A stretch of DNA of 64,000 bases from NCBI RefSeq assembly GCF_018873765.1, contig NC_057918.1, positions 11,292,862 to 11,356,861 on the forward strand. The letters run 5' to 3'. Below the pieces are notes generated by a model. That model did not search any database. It had not been told where the DNA came from and was given only the letters and a program-made list of their open reading frames with translations. The DNA comes from Telopea speciosissima. Taxonomy: Eukaryota > Streptophyta > Magnoliopsida > Proteales > Proteaceae. The translations under genes and the position numbers were made by a program. Below are positions 25,849-36,289 of the stretch, one piece after another (position 1 is the stretch's first letter; each line of letters begins with the position of its first letter).

Positions 25849-26695
25849 AGAGGGGGTAGGGTGGTCATCTGACGTTTTTATCTTCTCTTATTTCTAGTTT
25901 GCTCAGAAGTTTCTCTCAATTATTGAATCAGATTTGTTGTTGCCCAACCAGTTGTGAATATCAGGTAAGAAAGGAAGACTTTTATGATCTGATCTCTCTT
26001 TTTCTCTCTCTCTCTCTCCATTGGAAATTTGCCATAACGATTCATCAATTTGGCAATTGCTGAGCGGTAACCATCAAGAAAATGTGAAACTTACTACTAT
26101 TACTTCCTCCTTTTAATTCTTAAATATCAAATCAAAGATGCCATCCAAAAAGACACGGCACGATAGAAACAGATCCACGTACATATACCACTTTAATATG
26201 ATATGAACACATGACATGAAATCTGAAATGAAATGCAACGAAATGAACTTTTTGGATTATAAAAATTTGGTGAAAGAAGGAAGGGAAGGTGGGAGTTTTG
26301 GCCTAACCAATAAACTATAACTACTGTCCACACGATATGGAGATATTCATCCTCTGGATGTAAAACTAGTTCTAGTCATTGTCAATTGTGTCAATTGTGT
26401 CAATTGGTCCTATTATATGGGGCTATATATGTCATTTTATGATTCTTGACAAACAACACCCACCACCCTTCTCTCTCACTACCTCAAAATGGACTTTTGA
26501 AACAGATAGCCCCACTTGTGCTTTCCCAGCTCCACTATGTGCCTTTCGTGTTAACTCTCCCTCTGCTTCCCTTTCCTAACCCAGTAACCCTCATCCCCAT
26601 TGGACTTAAAAAAAATCTTCAAGTTCTTTCTTTTTTAATTATTAATCTTTTTCTTAATTTCCCCTCTCCCCCTCTGTTATTTATTTATTCTGGTT

Positions 26696-26927
26696 TTGAC
26701 CAGCATCTCTGCTTTCACAACTATATATAACCCTTTGTCACCCGTTTTCTTTCAGCATCATTCCTGCAGTTCCTTCTCCCACCTCATATTCCATACAGAA
26801 CAATCACTCATCTCACACCGTTCTCTCATTCCTTTCCTTTTTAATCCATCCATTATTCTGTTTTTTACTCCCACTCTCTCTCTCTCTCTCTCTCTCTCTG
26901 CCTCTGCCTCTGCCTCTGATATCAGTA
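26696..26927 (+). promoter_or_regulatory. Core promoter and 5' UTR of the acidic-protein gene
   Basis: A good TATA box, CTATATATAA, lies at about 26721-26730, some 200 bases before the start codon. A TTGACC W-box-like word precedes it. The leader contains a long CT tract (26873-26900) followed by three CTCTGC units, which is common in plant 5' UTRs. Confidence 0.6.
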
Positions 26928-27500
26928 ATGGCAGAAACAAAAACACCATTGAAACGCCTGAGAGAAGAAACAGAGGAGGAAGAGGAAATTGAGGAAACAA
27001 AACGCCATAGACCATACCATGACTTATTGTCTATTCTGGAAGATGAGGAAGAGGAGCCTCACCAGGATGATTTGTCTTCTCTTATGACAACCCTCCAGCA
27101 GGAACTCTCCTCCTCAGAACCTCACTCTTTATCTTCTTTGCCTGAAACTACTGCTACTCCCTCAGAAACCGTTTCAATCGATCTCCCAACCACCAGTACT
27201 GCCAATATTGACACCAGTTCCTTCAAGAAGGAGGGAGAAGAGAAGGGGAGTACTATTATCAGACATCTTCTTGAAGCATCAGATGACGAGCTTGGAATTC
27301 CAAAGACACAGATCAAATTGCAGACAAAGTATGAAGACGAAGAAATCAGTGGAGGTGTATACTCTGGTGGTAGTAATAATGGTGAAGATGGAACTGCGGT
27401 CTCCTTGTTTGATTTTCCTGATGGGTTGTGGGATTTCGAAGACTTTGATCATGAAACTGCTCAATATTATACGTTTTCGCAATCCGAGTTCTTCATGTAG
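26928..27500 (+). CDS. Small acidic plant protein of unknown function
   Basis: A single-exon frame encodes 190 residues. It starts with MAETKTPLKRLREE, followed by an acidic run (about residues 12-25) and a KRHRPYHDLLSILEDEEEEP segment. A serine/threonine-rich middle follows, then HLLEASDDELGIP near residues 113-125 and an aromatic C-terminus (GLWDFEDFDHETAQYYT). Glu/Asp-rich composition and a basic KRxR patch would suit a nuclear or regulatory protein, but this is inference. The layout reminds me of a group of unannotated angiosperm proteins that may include Arabidopsis ASG8; I am not certain of that link. The start is supported by TATA box and leader, the stop is a double TAG, and no transmembrane segment or enzyme motif is visible. 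Confidence 0.75.
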   Translation: MAETKTPLKRLREETEEEEEIEETKRHRPYHDLLSILEDEEEEPHQDDLSSLMTTLQQELSSSEPHSLSSLPETTATPSETVSIDLPTTSTANIDTSSFKKEGEEKGSTIIRHLLEASDDELGIPKTQIKLQTKYEDEEISGGVYSGGSNNGEDGTAVSLFDFPDGLWDFEDFDHETAQYYTFSQSEFFM

Positions 27501-27511
27501 TAGATTGTTCT

Positions 27512-27512
<1 letters not shown>

Positions 27513-27542
<30 letters not shown>
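27513..27542 (+). repeat. CT then GT microsatellite in the 3' UTR
   Basis: CT run followed by TGTGTGTG, beginning about a dozen bases after the stop codon. Confidence 0.85.
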
Positions 27543-27939
27543 ACCTCTCTGGTTATTGGATTGGTGCAGAAACTTAATCAGAAGGGAAGAAGAAAAAAAA
27601 GAAGGGTTAGGGATTAAAGAAAGAAAATACAGAATTGGGAATCTGGGTTCTCAGTTGGAGTCCCCCCTTTTTTCATTTTTTTAATTTTTTTGGTGTAGGG
27701 GAAGAGTTTTACTTTTTTTTTTTTTGTGGTAAAATAGGGGAAGAGTTTTACAAATGCAAACAATTGGCACTCTATCGATATTAAAAATTAAAAATTAAGC
27801 TTTCCCTTATTTTCCATCTTTATGTTTTGTACGGAAAATGCTGCAAATTTTTTTTTTTAAGGGGCGGAGGGGGGGTGTGTGCTAAAAAAGTGCTGCATTC
27901 CACGACTTGCATAAAAAAAAAAACAAAGCCCTTGAAATG

Positions 27940-28129
27940 GGATCCAGATCCTCTACGGTGTGTTGTCCGTAGTGGCTTGTGCATCGCAGACTGAGCCGCA
28001 TGTGTAAAGATCGCCTTACCTCTGCCCAAATGCCTTGCTCGAGCAGGGGTAAGACAGTCATTGCATGCACAGCTCAGTCTATGCCGCACAGGCCGCTACG
28101 GGCAACTACTCCGTAGACGATCTGAATTG
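27940..28129. mobile_element. Hairpin MITE, Mutator-like, 9-bp target duplication
   Basis: A 190-bp element with long inverted arms: CAGATCCTCTACGG... on the left, and CAGATCGTCTACGG... when the right end is read on the opposite strand, continuing through CCGTAG.GGC.TGTGC and AGACTGAGC. It is flanked by CTTGAAATG at 27931-27939 and 28130-28138. A 9-bp duplication indicates mobilisation by a Mutator-like transposase. No coding sequence. Confidence 0.8.
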
Positions 28130-28140
28130 CTTGAAATGAC

Positions 28141-28234
28141 ATGAGCCCAGATCCTCTCCAATGACAATTAACCACCAGAGTCGATCTCACACCATCAACT
28201 CTGGTGGTTAATTGTCATAGGAGAGGATCTGAAT
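28141..28234. mobile_element. Second hairpin MITE in the same target, 10-bp duplication
   Basis: A 94-bp near-perfect hairpin. The arms are GATCCTCTCCAATGACAATT... and its reverse complement, meeting at AACCACCAGAGT/ACTCTGGTGGTT. It is flanked by TTGAAATGAC at 28131-28140 and 28235-28244. The left duplication overlaps the right duplication of the preceding MITE, so the two elements used the same target site. Confidence 0.8.
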
Positions 28235-28957
28235 TTGAAATGACTGCCCTGACCCTGTAAAAAATAAAAAATCCCCCTCTTACCATTGCTCCTCTGCATC
28301 ATCCCCTCGTTGGCTCATGTGAGGTGCAGGGGCCACGCTACTAGCAATTTCCTTCACCATTTATTTATTGATAGGAGAAGGTTGCGGAGGGATCATGGTT
28401 TGAGGAATCGGTATCGGATCGTCTGATTCGTATCCGTATTTGTGGAGACTGATATTGATTCCTAGCCGATCTCATATCGGTAGATCAGTATGGACAAGGG
28501 TAAAAATATAAAAAAAATCTGACTTTCTAATTTTTCACAAAAAATAATGTAATAATTCATTGTAAGAGGGTCCCCTCACATTGTTTTTTTAAATCATTAT
28601 TTCTCTTTTTCACAAAAAGTAATGTAATAATTCATAGTGAGAGCACCCAGTGTATGCCTTAGGCTCAAAAAACCTTCCATCATTTATTAATTGAGCAAGA
28701 GATCACTAATCGATCGTGTAACCCCTACGCCAGCTATATGACCAATGAGAATGCATATAGAGGTATTGATTTGGGGTTCATATAAGACCTGCATGCAATC
28801 CACATGAATCTGGACAGACCCATGAGAACTGTAAAGCAATATTCATGTGGGTGTCCCCCAAGAAGTGTAGGAAACGCTAATTCACAACCTCCTTAATCAT
28901 GGTCATAAGTCACTTGCCAATTCAGCTATCCTCTTCTTGTGGGTTAAATTGCTAGTT

Positions 28958-29470
28958 TTTATTTTTTGGTAAAAAAGGACAAATGTCAAAGACTTCTTGC
29001 CAAGACAAAGCACAAGAAGTCCACACACACCCCGTCTCATCTCCTGGACCCCATCGCATGCTCCAGTTCAATGTCGATGGAGCAAGTCATGGGAATCCGG
29101 GGAGAGCGGGGATTGGAAGGGTTTGCAGGTCCTCTACTAGCTTTTTCGGCTGCTTTGCTATCAACATTGGATCCACTTATGAGCTAGTGGCTGAAGCTCT
29201 GGCCATCTGTCAAGCGCTCTCCTTTGCATTGTGTTGGAATATCAATCGTCTCATTATCGAGGGTGACAACTTACCCCTAATCCAGATCCTCAATCACCAG
29301 GTCACTGCCATTCCATGGAGAATCTAGGCCATTGTCGAAGATTGTTGGTACCTTTCGCAACGTCTTCAAGGGGTGTACTTTACTCACACCTTGAGGGAGG
29401 GGAACGCTCCTGCAGACATCCTAGCCTCCTTGGCTGTAACCTCTAATGCTTCTGCTTTTTGGAACTCCCT
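28958..29470 (+). pseudogene. RNase H domain fragment (RVT_3 / LINE type), broken
   Basis: In the frame of 28983, the translation shows an RNase H fold typical of plant non-LTR retrotransposons and RVT_3 proteins. It has FNVDGASHGNPGRAGIG (first catalytic Asp), ELVAEALAICQAL (Glu), LIIEGDN (Asp), then HTLREGNAPADILASLAV (last Asp). One in-frame TAG at 29325-29327 splits the domain; the frame resumes without a shift. No reverse transcriptase is present. The fragment lies exactly between 16-bp direct repeats (GGTTAAATTGCTAGTT at 28942-28957 and 29471-29486), as expected for a target duplication, though no poly(A) precedes the right copy. It is probably dead unless the stop is read through. Confidence 0.75.
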
Positions 29471-29579
29471 GGTTAAATTGCTAGTTACGTTGTTGTTATC
29501 AGTACCAGCCCATCATCACCCACCAATTGCAAGTAAGAGGGAACATCCACCATTTGATTCAAAAGCGCTTTTTATTTAA

Positions 29580-32040
29580 TAAATGGGAGATGTTTCTCTA
29601 CACCGGCAGTGTGAGAAAATCTCTTACACCTCTCTCAAATCACATTGATGGCTATGTAGAAAAACATATCATATACATGGACCTCAATATTACACTGGTA
29701 GCGAAAGAAACTTTTCCCTTAATACTAAAATTTTAATTCAATAAACTAATATTGGTTTTTGTTAGACTCGATTTTGATCGATTTGACTCGATTTCACCGG
29801 TTCAGATTAGGTTTTGACAAGATTTTGATACCCCTAATTCTCTTGCTGGCGCAGGGGCATGCTTCCGGACACAGAATTCTTCCCCCAATTTCCAATTTTA
29901 ATAGATAAGGTTAATAGAGTAAGATAGGGAAAGCTGACCTACTCTGTCTGTGGGCCTTGATCTATACAGGTGTGGCTAAGTTGTAGCCTCAGAATATAAG
30001 TATTAGCACGTGATAGGATATTACTGGTGGTGGCAGTTAGCTTTGTCCAAAGGACTACTCCCGTGAAGGAGCAGCTTTTATACTTTATAATTTTTTGCAA
30101 TTTTTTTCTTTGGGACATCTTATCCACTGCTTGAAGACATTGCCCAGGTGAGATCCACTCCCTATTAGGAGATTTGAGAAAATAGATCGGATAGAGAATT
30201 GTAGGAGATAATTTTCCTTCATAATGCAATGGATCCCAACATCCATAAATTTCGTATACTGTTTTAACTTTGGATCTGCCGGTGCGTCTTGGGTGAGCTC
30301 ATTCCGCCCTTTCATCGAACACTTTCATATGATATTATATATCTAAAGGCTATACTATGTGCTAACCTCTTGTAAGCAAGCAACTGTAAGGCCATCCCAA
30401 TGGCCTATGTTGACATGTCATATGGAATCTGAGTAGATACCTTGAAAGATCTATAAAATAGGAAGATAGAAAAATGAGATTCGATAGTGAGAACCTTTTA
30501 AATTATGGGATTTGAAATTTGATTTGATTTTCTTCTTTTTTTATTGGTTTAGGGGTCTCTCTCTCTCTCTCTCTCCTTAAAATTGAGAAGCCAAACATTA
30601 GTTTTGAAATTGGTGGTCCAAAATCCAAATCCAACCCCTAAAGTCCACAGTCCAGAAACTATTTTTAAGAGATTCATCCAATTTCCTCTCAAAGAGTGCT
30701 GAGGAGATAAGACACTCCACGTGTGATAGGAAATCCTGAAATTTATTTTGTGCCACAAGTAGTAGATTTGTAGTGCAATAACATTGTTGGATTTGGCAAG
30801 GGGCAAGTATTTTGGAATTCTCTAATTTTATCATCATAATGGCACCCCTTATTACAAGTCAACAATTGTATTAGTCAACCAAGTACTTAATTAATTCATT
30901 GGGATTAATGAGAGGAATTGCTTCACGGTGTAAGGCACAACTCCATTACTAATTTCAATATAGCTCCACGATCGACATTACTAAATTTTGGCAAAATGCA
31001 TTGTTTCTAATTGTTTGTTTTAATATCTATTTTAATTTGATGTCGACATTTGTTTCATCTATTAGTTCTTTAGCGAAGTTTTCCCTAATCCCTCCACCCT
31101 TTTTCTTTCTTTCTTTTCTTTGTTTTAATATCTATTCTAATTTGATGTCAATGTTTGTTTCAACTTGCAAAGTTCTCGTTCTCCCTATTTCCTTCACCCC
31201 TTCTCTTTCTTTCTTGTTTTTTTTGTTGGGGGGGGGGGGGATTGGGGGTTTACTTGACCCAACCATCACCTTAATAAATTGATGATTATAATGAATGGGA
31301 ATAAGATCAATTTACTTCGTACAACAGTAGACATCCTTATTGGTCAACAATGAAATATCAGATTACTGATCTCATATAAGTAAAGTCAACTGACAACATG
31401 ATTGATATCTTTGTCTTTGTTTTATGTTGGTTATGTGAGAGGCTAGATAGATTTCTTTTTAAATGATTACTAGTAATCCATTTAATTAATATTATAAATA
31501 AATGTAGGTTTATACCATTACTTTAAGTGCTAATGATTTCTTATATTTGGTCTAAGAAATCAGAAAAGTTTTTACTAAAATATAAAAAATAAAAAAAAAT
31601 TGGAAAATGAAGTTCACTTTATTATTATTATTTTTTTAGGTGTTTGTCTTTTATAAAAAGTGGTGGCATCTTAGTCCATGATATAATTATGTCTTTTGGA
31701 GGATATCAAACCCATCATATTATGGGATTGTTTACCTTATTCAACCATGGCTAAACAAGTTTCTTTGTAATGTATAATATAAAAAATGATAAATAGCACA
31801 AAAAATATAAAACAAGCTCATAAATAAAAGTTTATTTTGAAGGAACTTTTATTTTTCTACTTATCTTCTGTTAAATCTATAATTATGGTGATTCGAGATG
31901 CTTCGATTAGAGGATATTAGAGAGATCATTCCATTTTTTATAGTGTTCTATTTGATTCATTAGTAGAGACCTATATAGGGTTGTTCATGATATGCCTTCT
32001 ATCGGTCCAATGGGACTTTAACTACATCTACATGAAAGGG
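29580..32040. other. Intergenic DNA, no gene recognised
   Basis: AT-rich sequence. A mildly repeated pair of segments near 31010-31060 and 31120-31165 (TTTTAATATCTATT, AATTTGATGTC) shows a local duplication. No domain is recognisable on either strand. Confidence 0.5.
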
Positions 32041-32049
32041 GAAAGGGTG

Positions 32050-32155
32050 TGCCTTATGGCACGAGGTGAAGACAAAAAAGTCAAACCCATGACCTCCTAG
32101 GAGAGTGCATTCTATTGGTAAGACACCAGTCAACTAAGCAAGCAGTTGTCTTCAT
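32050..32155 (-). mobile_element. SINE-like tRNA-derived head, degraded
   Basis: On the minus strand ACAACTGCTTGCTTAGTTGACTGG, then a GGAGGTCATGGGTTTGAC block resembling a B box. The start matches the better preserved copy at 35195-35341, so both probably belong to one SINE family. Confidence 0.45.
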
Positions 32156-32360
32156 TAATTCTTTATGGTTGTACGGGCCCCTTGATGAGTTGGAACTATT
32201 TTGTTGTAGCTTTGATTTTTTTGGTTACTATTTCCCCGTTGTAGCATAAGAAGGGGGGAGAGTAGAGAGAAGGACTTGAGACTTGATTTTTCTTTATTGT
32301 TGTTGCGTATGGAAATCTTCGATGCTTGGTTTGCCCATGGATGAGCCTGCAAAGACCAAG

Positions 32361-33130
32361 TGATGAGCACAAGAGAGTCGGTGTGGCTCTGGCCTAGGAC
32401 TCTCCGATGCTCAAGTTAGATCACCAGTGCAACAGCGTAACAGCTAGTAAAAAGTGAGATGAGGAATGATGCTCCATACCTGGGTATTTATAGAGTGAGG
32501 ATGAGATGAGGCAGTTTGGAAGGCTCTCTCGCGTAGAGCGGAGTGGAGAGTTATTCTCGAGGTCGGACTCTTATTAAGGTAAGAGTCCATGTAAAGTATG
32601 ATTTCGTATTGCGCCGGGATCGTGGCTCAATCCTTATCCCGTGATTCCCGGGATGTGATGACGTGGCCCCGCAATCCCCGGTGGGGGGCCATGGTAGCTT
32701 CTGTGGAGGAGGGCTCGGCCTGGGAGGTCGGCCTCAGAGCTCGGCTTAGGAGCTCGGCCCCGGCCAGTATGACCTGAGGGTCATCACTAGTTGTGTGAGC
32801 TTGGCCGCGCTATGGTACTCCCATCAAGACCGACCTGAGTAGGCTCGGACCGTGGGGTCGGCGGACATGCTGCTCAGTCGCGATGGGGGATCTCTGGGTT
32901 GGTATGGATCTGCCGTGCCGTGCCGCCAGAGATCGGCCGAAGAGCTCTGCCCACTGGGTTGGCCTCGTCGACCCGTACGAGTTCGGCTCAGTACCCGGTT
33001 GACCTGAATGTGTCCGACGACCTCGGCCAAGCGGTAAGGTTCGTCGAAGGTCGGGTTGGCCCGGTCTTCCGCCGAGCTTGGTTCGGCCATGTGGCAGTTT
33101 CTGATTAGTGGGGTGTTTTATGCCTTATCA
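32361..33130 (-). mobile_element. Solo LTR-like block, CpG-rich, probably Ty3/gypsy
   Basis: This roughly 770-bp block is sharply more GC- and CpG-rich than its surroundings. On the minus strand it begins TGATAAGGCATAAAAC, has a CTCTATAAATACCC TATA region and downstream shows ACTTGAGCATCGGAGAGTCC. Those features are common in the R/U5 part of plant gypsy LTRs. It ends TGTGCTCATCA, so the ends are TG...CA with short inversion. No internal domain or second LTR is present. A clean 5-bp duplication is not seen at these ends, although CAAGT occurs just outside both (32357 and 33136). Confidence 0.6.
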
Positions 33131-33412
33131 ATTGTCAAGTAAAATAAGTTTATCTTGTTATCCATATATGGCCCTAGATATATATGTGTTGTATGGTTGT
33201 TTTATTAGAATTCAAATTTTGACTCATAAGTTTAATTCCAAAAGCATCATACTATACCACACCAATGGGAAACCAACGTTATAATAAGAAGTAAAAAAAC
33301 AATAGCTTCGTGACAGTACTAATTTACTAATTGTCGATCCAACCACTCATACAATAGACCCTAGATTGTAAAGTAGTGAGTCCCAGTGTATTGAGCAGGG
33401 GGACGGATCATT

Positions 33413-33648
33413 GAGTCACGTATAACATCGTGACAATAGATGTAAATTTGCTTTAACAAAGGCCTCTCTATGCTGCAATTAAGAGTGTTTAAAGGGACAT
33501 TTGTGAAAGAAAAGGACACATGTTGTGGAGTCACGTATAGTATCATGACAACACATGTCCTTTTGCTTTTACAAAGGCCTCTGAATGCTGCTGTTATGTT
33601 TATGAGTGTTTAAAGGGACATTTGTGGAAGAAAAATGACACATGTTGT
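33413..33648 (+). repeat. Tandem duplication, about 115-121 bp unit
   Basis: Two adjacent copies (33413-33527 and 33528-33648) start GAGTCACGTATA and share ACAAAGGCCTCT, GAGTGTTTAAAGGGACATTT and GACACATGTTGT. Confidence 0.85.
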
Positions 33649-33742
33649 CAGGAAACTTTACGTAGAGAGTTGTTAGTCTCTACGTATGGGGAGTTGATCC
33701 AAACTCCGGATAGTTGTATGCTGTGATACCGTAGCACTAATA

Positions 33743-33940
33743 GGAAAATTATCCTCTTCAATTCCATAAAGTGTGACAGTGCGGCAATGCTAGGTGGAGA
33801 TGTCGACACCTGGCAATTGCTGCATCCAATGGTCCGATCTCATTGATATGGACCGTTGGATGCAGAGCTGTCAGGTGTCAACATCTCCACCTAGCACTAC
33901 CGCACTGCCACACTTTAGGAATTGGAGAGGATAATAATGC
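33743..33940. mobile_element. Hairpin MITE, Mutator-like, 10-bp target duplication
   Basis: A 198-bp fold-back element. The arms run inward from TTATCCTCTTCAATTCC to GGTGGAGATGTCGACACCTG, mirrored at the right end by CATCTCCACCTAGC and GGAATTGGAGAGGATAA. AGCACTAATA flanks it at 33733-33742 and 33941-33950. The length of the duplication points to the Mutator group. Part of a related end is seen near 9385 (GAATTGGAGAGGATAATAAT). Confidence 0.8.
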
Positions 33941-34755
33941 AGCACTAATACTCATCTTACAATAATACCAGTTAATTGGAGGACAAAGGGATGGTTATGG
34001 TATGGGTCGAAACGAGGCCTAATTTTGCTTCCTTAATAATGATTAGGATTTTCAAACCCAAAAAAAAAAATTTGATTAGGATTTGGTTGAATACTGTAAC
34101 GGCCCAAGTATGGCAACAAGCCGAGGAAGACCTGGCCCAACATCATTCCAACCCATATAGTTTAGGTTTCACATTTGGCCCATCAAAAGACTCCACTCCA
34201 GTTCAAACGAGCCCAAGATGGCAAAATGGAAGTTTTAGTCTGGCAGTGTGGATGAGGCCCAAACCCTTACGCCATTTCTACCACGTGGCATTCCACTGCA
34301 CAAATCCAAACAGTTCTATGCGTAAAGGACATGCATCAAATTTGGGCCTGATTGCACCATGTAGCCCATCTTGTATTACACATATTCTCTCCTACTTTCA
34401 ATGGTTCAGAATGAATTGTTTACAATTTGTATTTTTTCTTAACTTTTCTTCGCTTTGATGTATGGGCTTAGTTGAATTAGACACAAATTTGACAAATAAG
34501 TAGGAATGCTTGAGACCAACTCTATAAAACTTACGACGGATAGATTGGTGCAATTTTTTGTCGGACTTTTACCAACTCACCCATAAAACATATAGCATAT
34601 AGAGGTTAAAAAGAGCCTGCAGAAGTCTAGAAACTACGAAATAAACTTAGTATGTATTACCATTGGAAAATCAATGGTGCCGGTAAAATAGTGAGATAGA
34701 CCATCAAATTTGACTAGTCATTTGATAAAAGATTTTTTAATAGACAGTCCCACAA

Positions 34756-34914
34756 AATCATTAGTTCAATTGATTTAAAATTAAGTAGTGAGTATGATCA
34801 CCAAGCAGTAACACACTGGTCGTGAAATATGCTTAATCATTAGTTCAATTGATTTAAAATTAAGCAGTGAGTATGATCACCAAGCAGTAACACACTGGTC
34901 GTGAAATATGCTTA
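34756..34914 (+). repeat. Near-identical tandem duplication, 79-bp unit
   Basis: Two copies (34756-34834, 34835-34914) begin AATCATTAGTTCAATTG and end AAATATGCTTAA, and differ at only one or two positions. This indicates a recent event. Confidence 0.9.
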
Positions 34915-35194
34915 AGCATAACTTGATCCTACAGGACTCAAAAATTTGTATGAACTTGAAATGCTTTAGCTGGGCTTGAAAGACAAGTTCTCATGATATT
35001 TGAATTAAGTGTTGTGTTAAAACGGGATAGTTGGTAGAAATCAAAACTGAAACATTTATTAAACAATTTTGGTTTCTTAATTTATAAATGGTTTCAATTT
35101 TGGTCCCCGTTTGTTATGGGTTTGAGGGAATAGATTCATAAATGGTCCTTAAACTGTTTCAGCCTCGGTTTTATAGCTCTAGAACTCACAAGAC

Positions 35195-35341
35195 AAAGAT
35201 AGAAGGAAGAAATAATTGATTAATAAATGATTTGGGGAGGGGATAAGATATCAGCCAAGAGACTCGAACTCGAGACCTCTTGGTGAACATGGATATGAAG
35301 CGTACCACGGCTCACCAACTGAGCTAAGCAGTTGTTGGTAA
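35195..35341 (-). mobile_element. SINE-like element with tRNA-derived head
   Basis: On the minus strand the sequence starts TACCAACAACTGC, has an RNA polymerase III A box (TTAGCTCAGTTGGTGAGC) and, about 30 bases further, a B box (GAGTTCGAGTCTC). A short body ending in T/A-rich sequence follows. Spacing between the boxes is longer than in a tRNA, as in many SINEs. A second degraded copy lies at 32050-32155. Confidence 0.6.
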
Positions 35342-35720
35342 CATGTGATTCATTTAAGGAACACCATTATTACCATTACCATGTGGTGCAGTTTGGACCA
35401 TTCCAATTTTAAGCACGTTGATTGGTTGCCGAAATTTTAGTTGCTAGATTGATGGTTGTTTGGTAAATACGTCCAAAACCCATTTGCTCTTCTTCTTTTC
35501 TTTTTGTGTTTTGTCGACGGTTGGTGTCACTCTCTATGGTCCAGAACTCAAGTGGGAAGTGGGAACCCTTCGAGTTCCGAGTTGCACAGTTCCACTACTC
35601 AGTCCCTCACTCAGTTTGGGTTATGGTCTTTGGAGAAACAAAACAAAATCCATAAATAGCCAAGAGGGAAGGGCACCCATGTAATGTGCCATGTCAGTTT
35701 ACTATAAAACACGATTTTAA

Positions 35721-35937
35721 CACGTGGCATATCAGTTGTATACTAAGACATAACATGATTCAAAGAATAGAGATATGACACGTGGCATACCTAGTGTATG
35801 TAAACAACAGACATGACTTCAGAAGACAGGGCAGTACGAAGTCAAGTGGGTGAGTAAGGTATCTTCTGGTAGGACGTCAAAGAGAAGCCCTAATAATAAT
35901 AAAATGACACTTGGACTTAACTTATGACCAACACGTG
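35721..35937 (+). promoter_or_regulatory. Three G-boxes upstream of the PRE-like gene
   Basis: CACGTG occurs at 35721-35726, 35779-35784 and 35932-35937, within 600 bases of the start codon. The first two share the longer word CACGTGGCAT. G-boxes are bound by bHLH factors such as PIFs and by bZIP factors, and PRE-type genes are known targets of growth-hormone and light signalling. The link to this gene is inference. Confidence 0.45.
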
Positions 35938-36174
35938 TCTGAACAGAGGCTATGTACATTGAACTTCCTCAACGGCTCAACCTAAGAGAACTATAACTAC
36001 TAATTCTGGTCCTTCCATCCAATCCAAAATGTTTAAAATAGTAAAGTTGGGGTATATTTTAGGTGGGCTTTAGATGGATATGCCCGTCCACTAAGAAAAG
36101 GCCCACATTATTTTACGGGGTATAGGACTAATGGGCCCACCCTTGATGGGCCCAATTCTGGACCTTCCCCTCCC

Positions 36175-36184
36175 GTATATATAT
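36175..36184 (+). promoter_or_regulatory. TATA box of the PRE-like gene
   Basis: GTATATATAT lies about 105 bases before the start codon at 36290. It also rules out the upstream in-frame ATG at 36131 as the translation start. Confidence 0.6.
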
Positions 36185-36289
36185 GTGGTGAACTTAAAAC
36201 CCCAACCCTCCTTCCCTCCTCATCTTCCACACCTAACCTTAAAAGTTGCAGAAGATCGAGCCCAAGAAAGAAAAGCACATACACGTACT

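Noticed and set aside
33976-34458. A 160-residue plus-strand frame
   Set aside because: No recognisable domain, a poly-A stretch within the frame and no promoter signals; composition resembles translated intergenic DNA.
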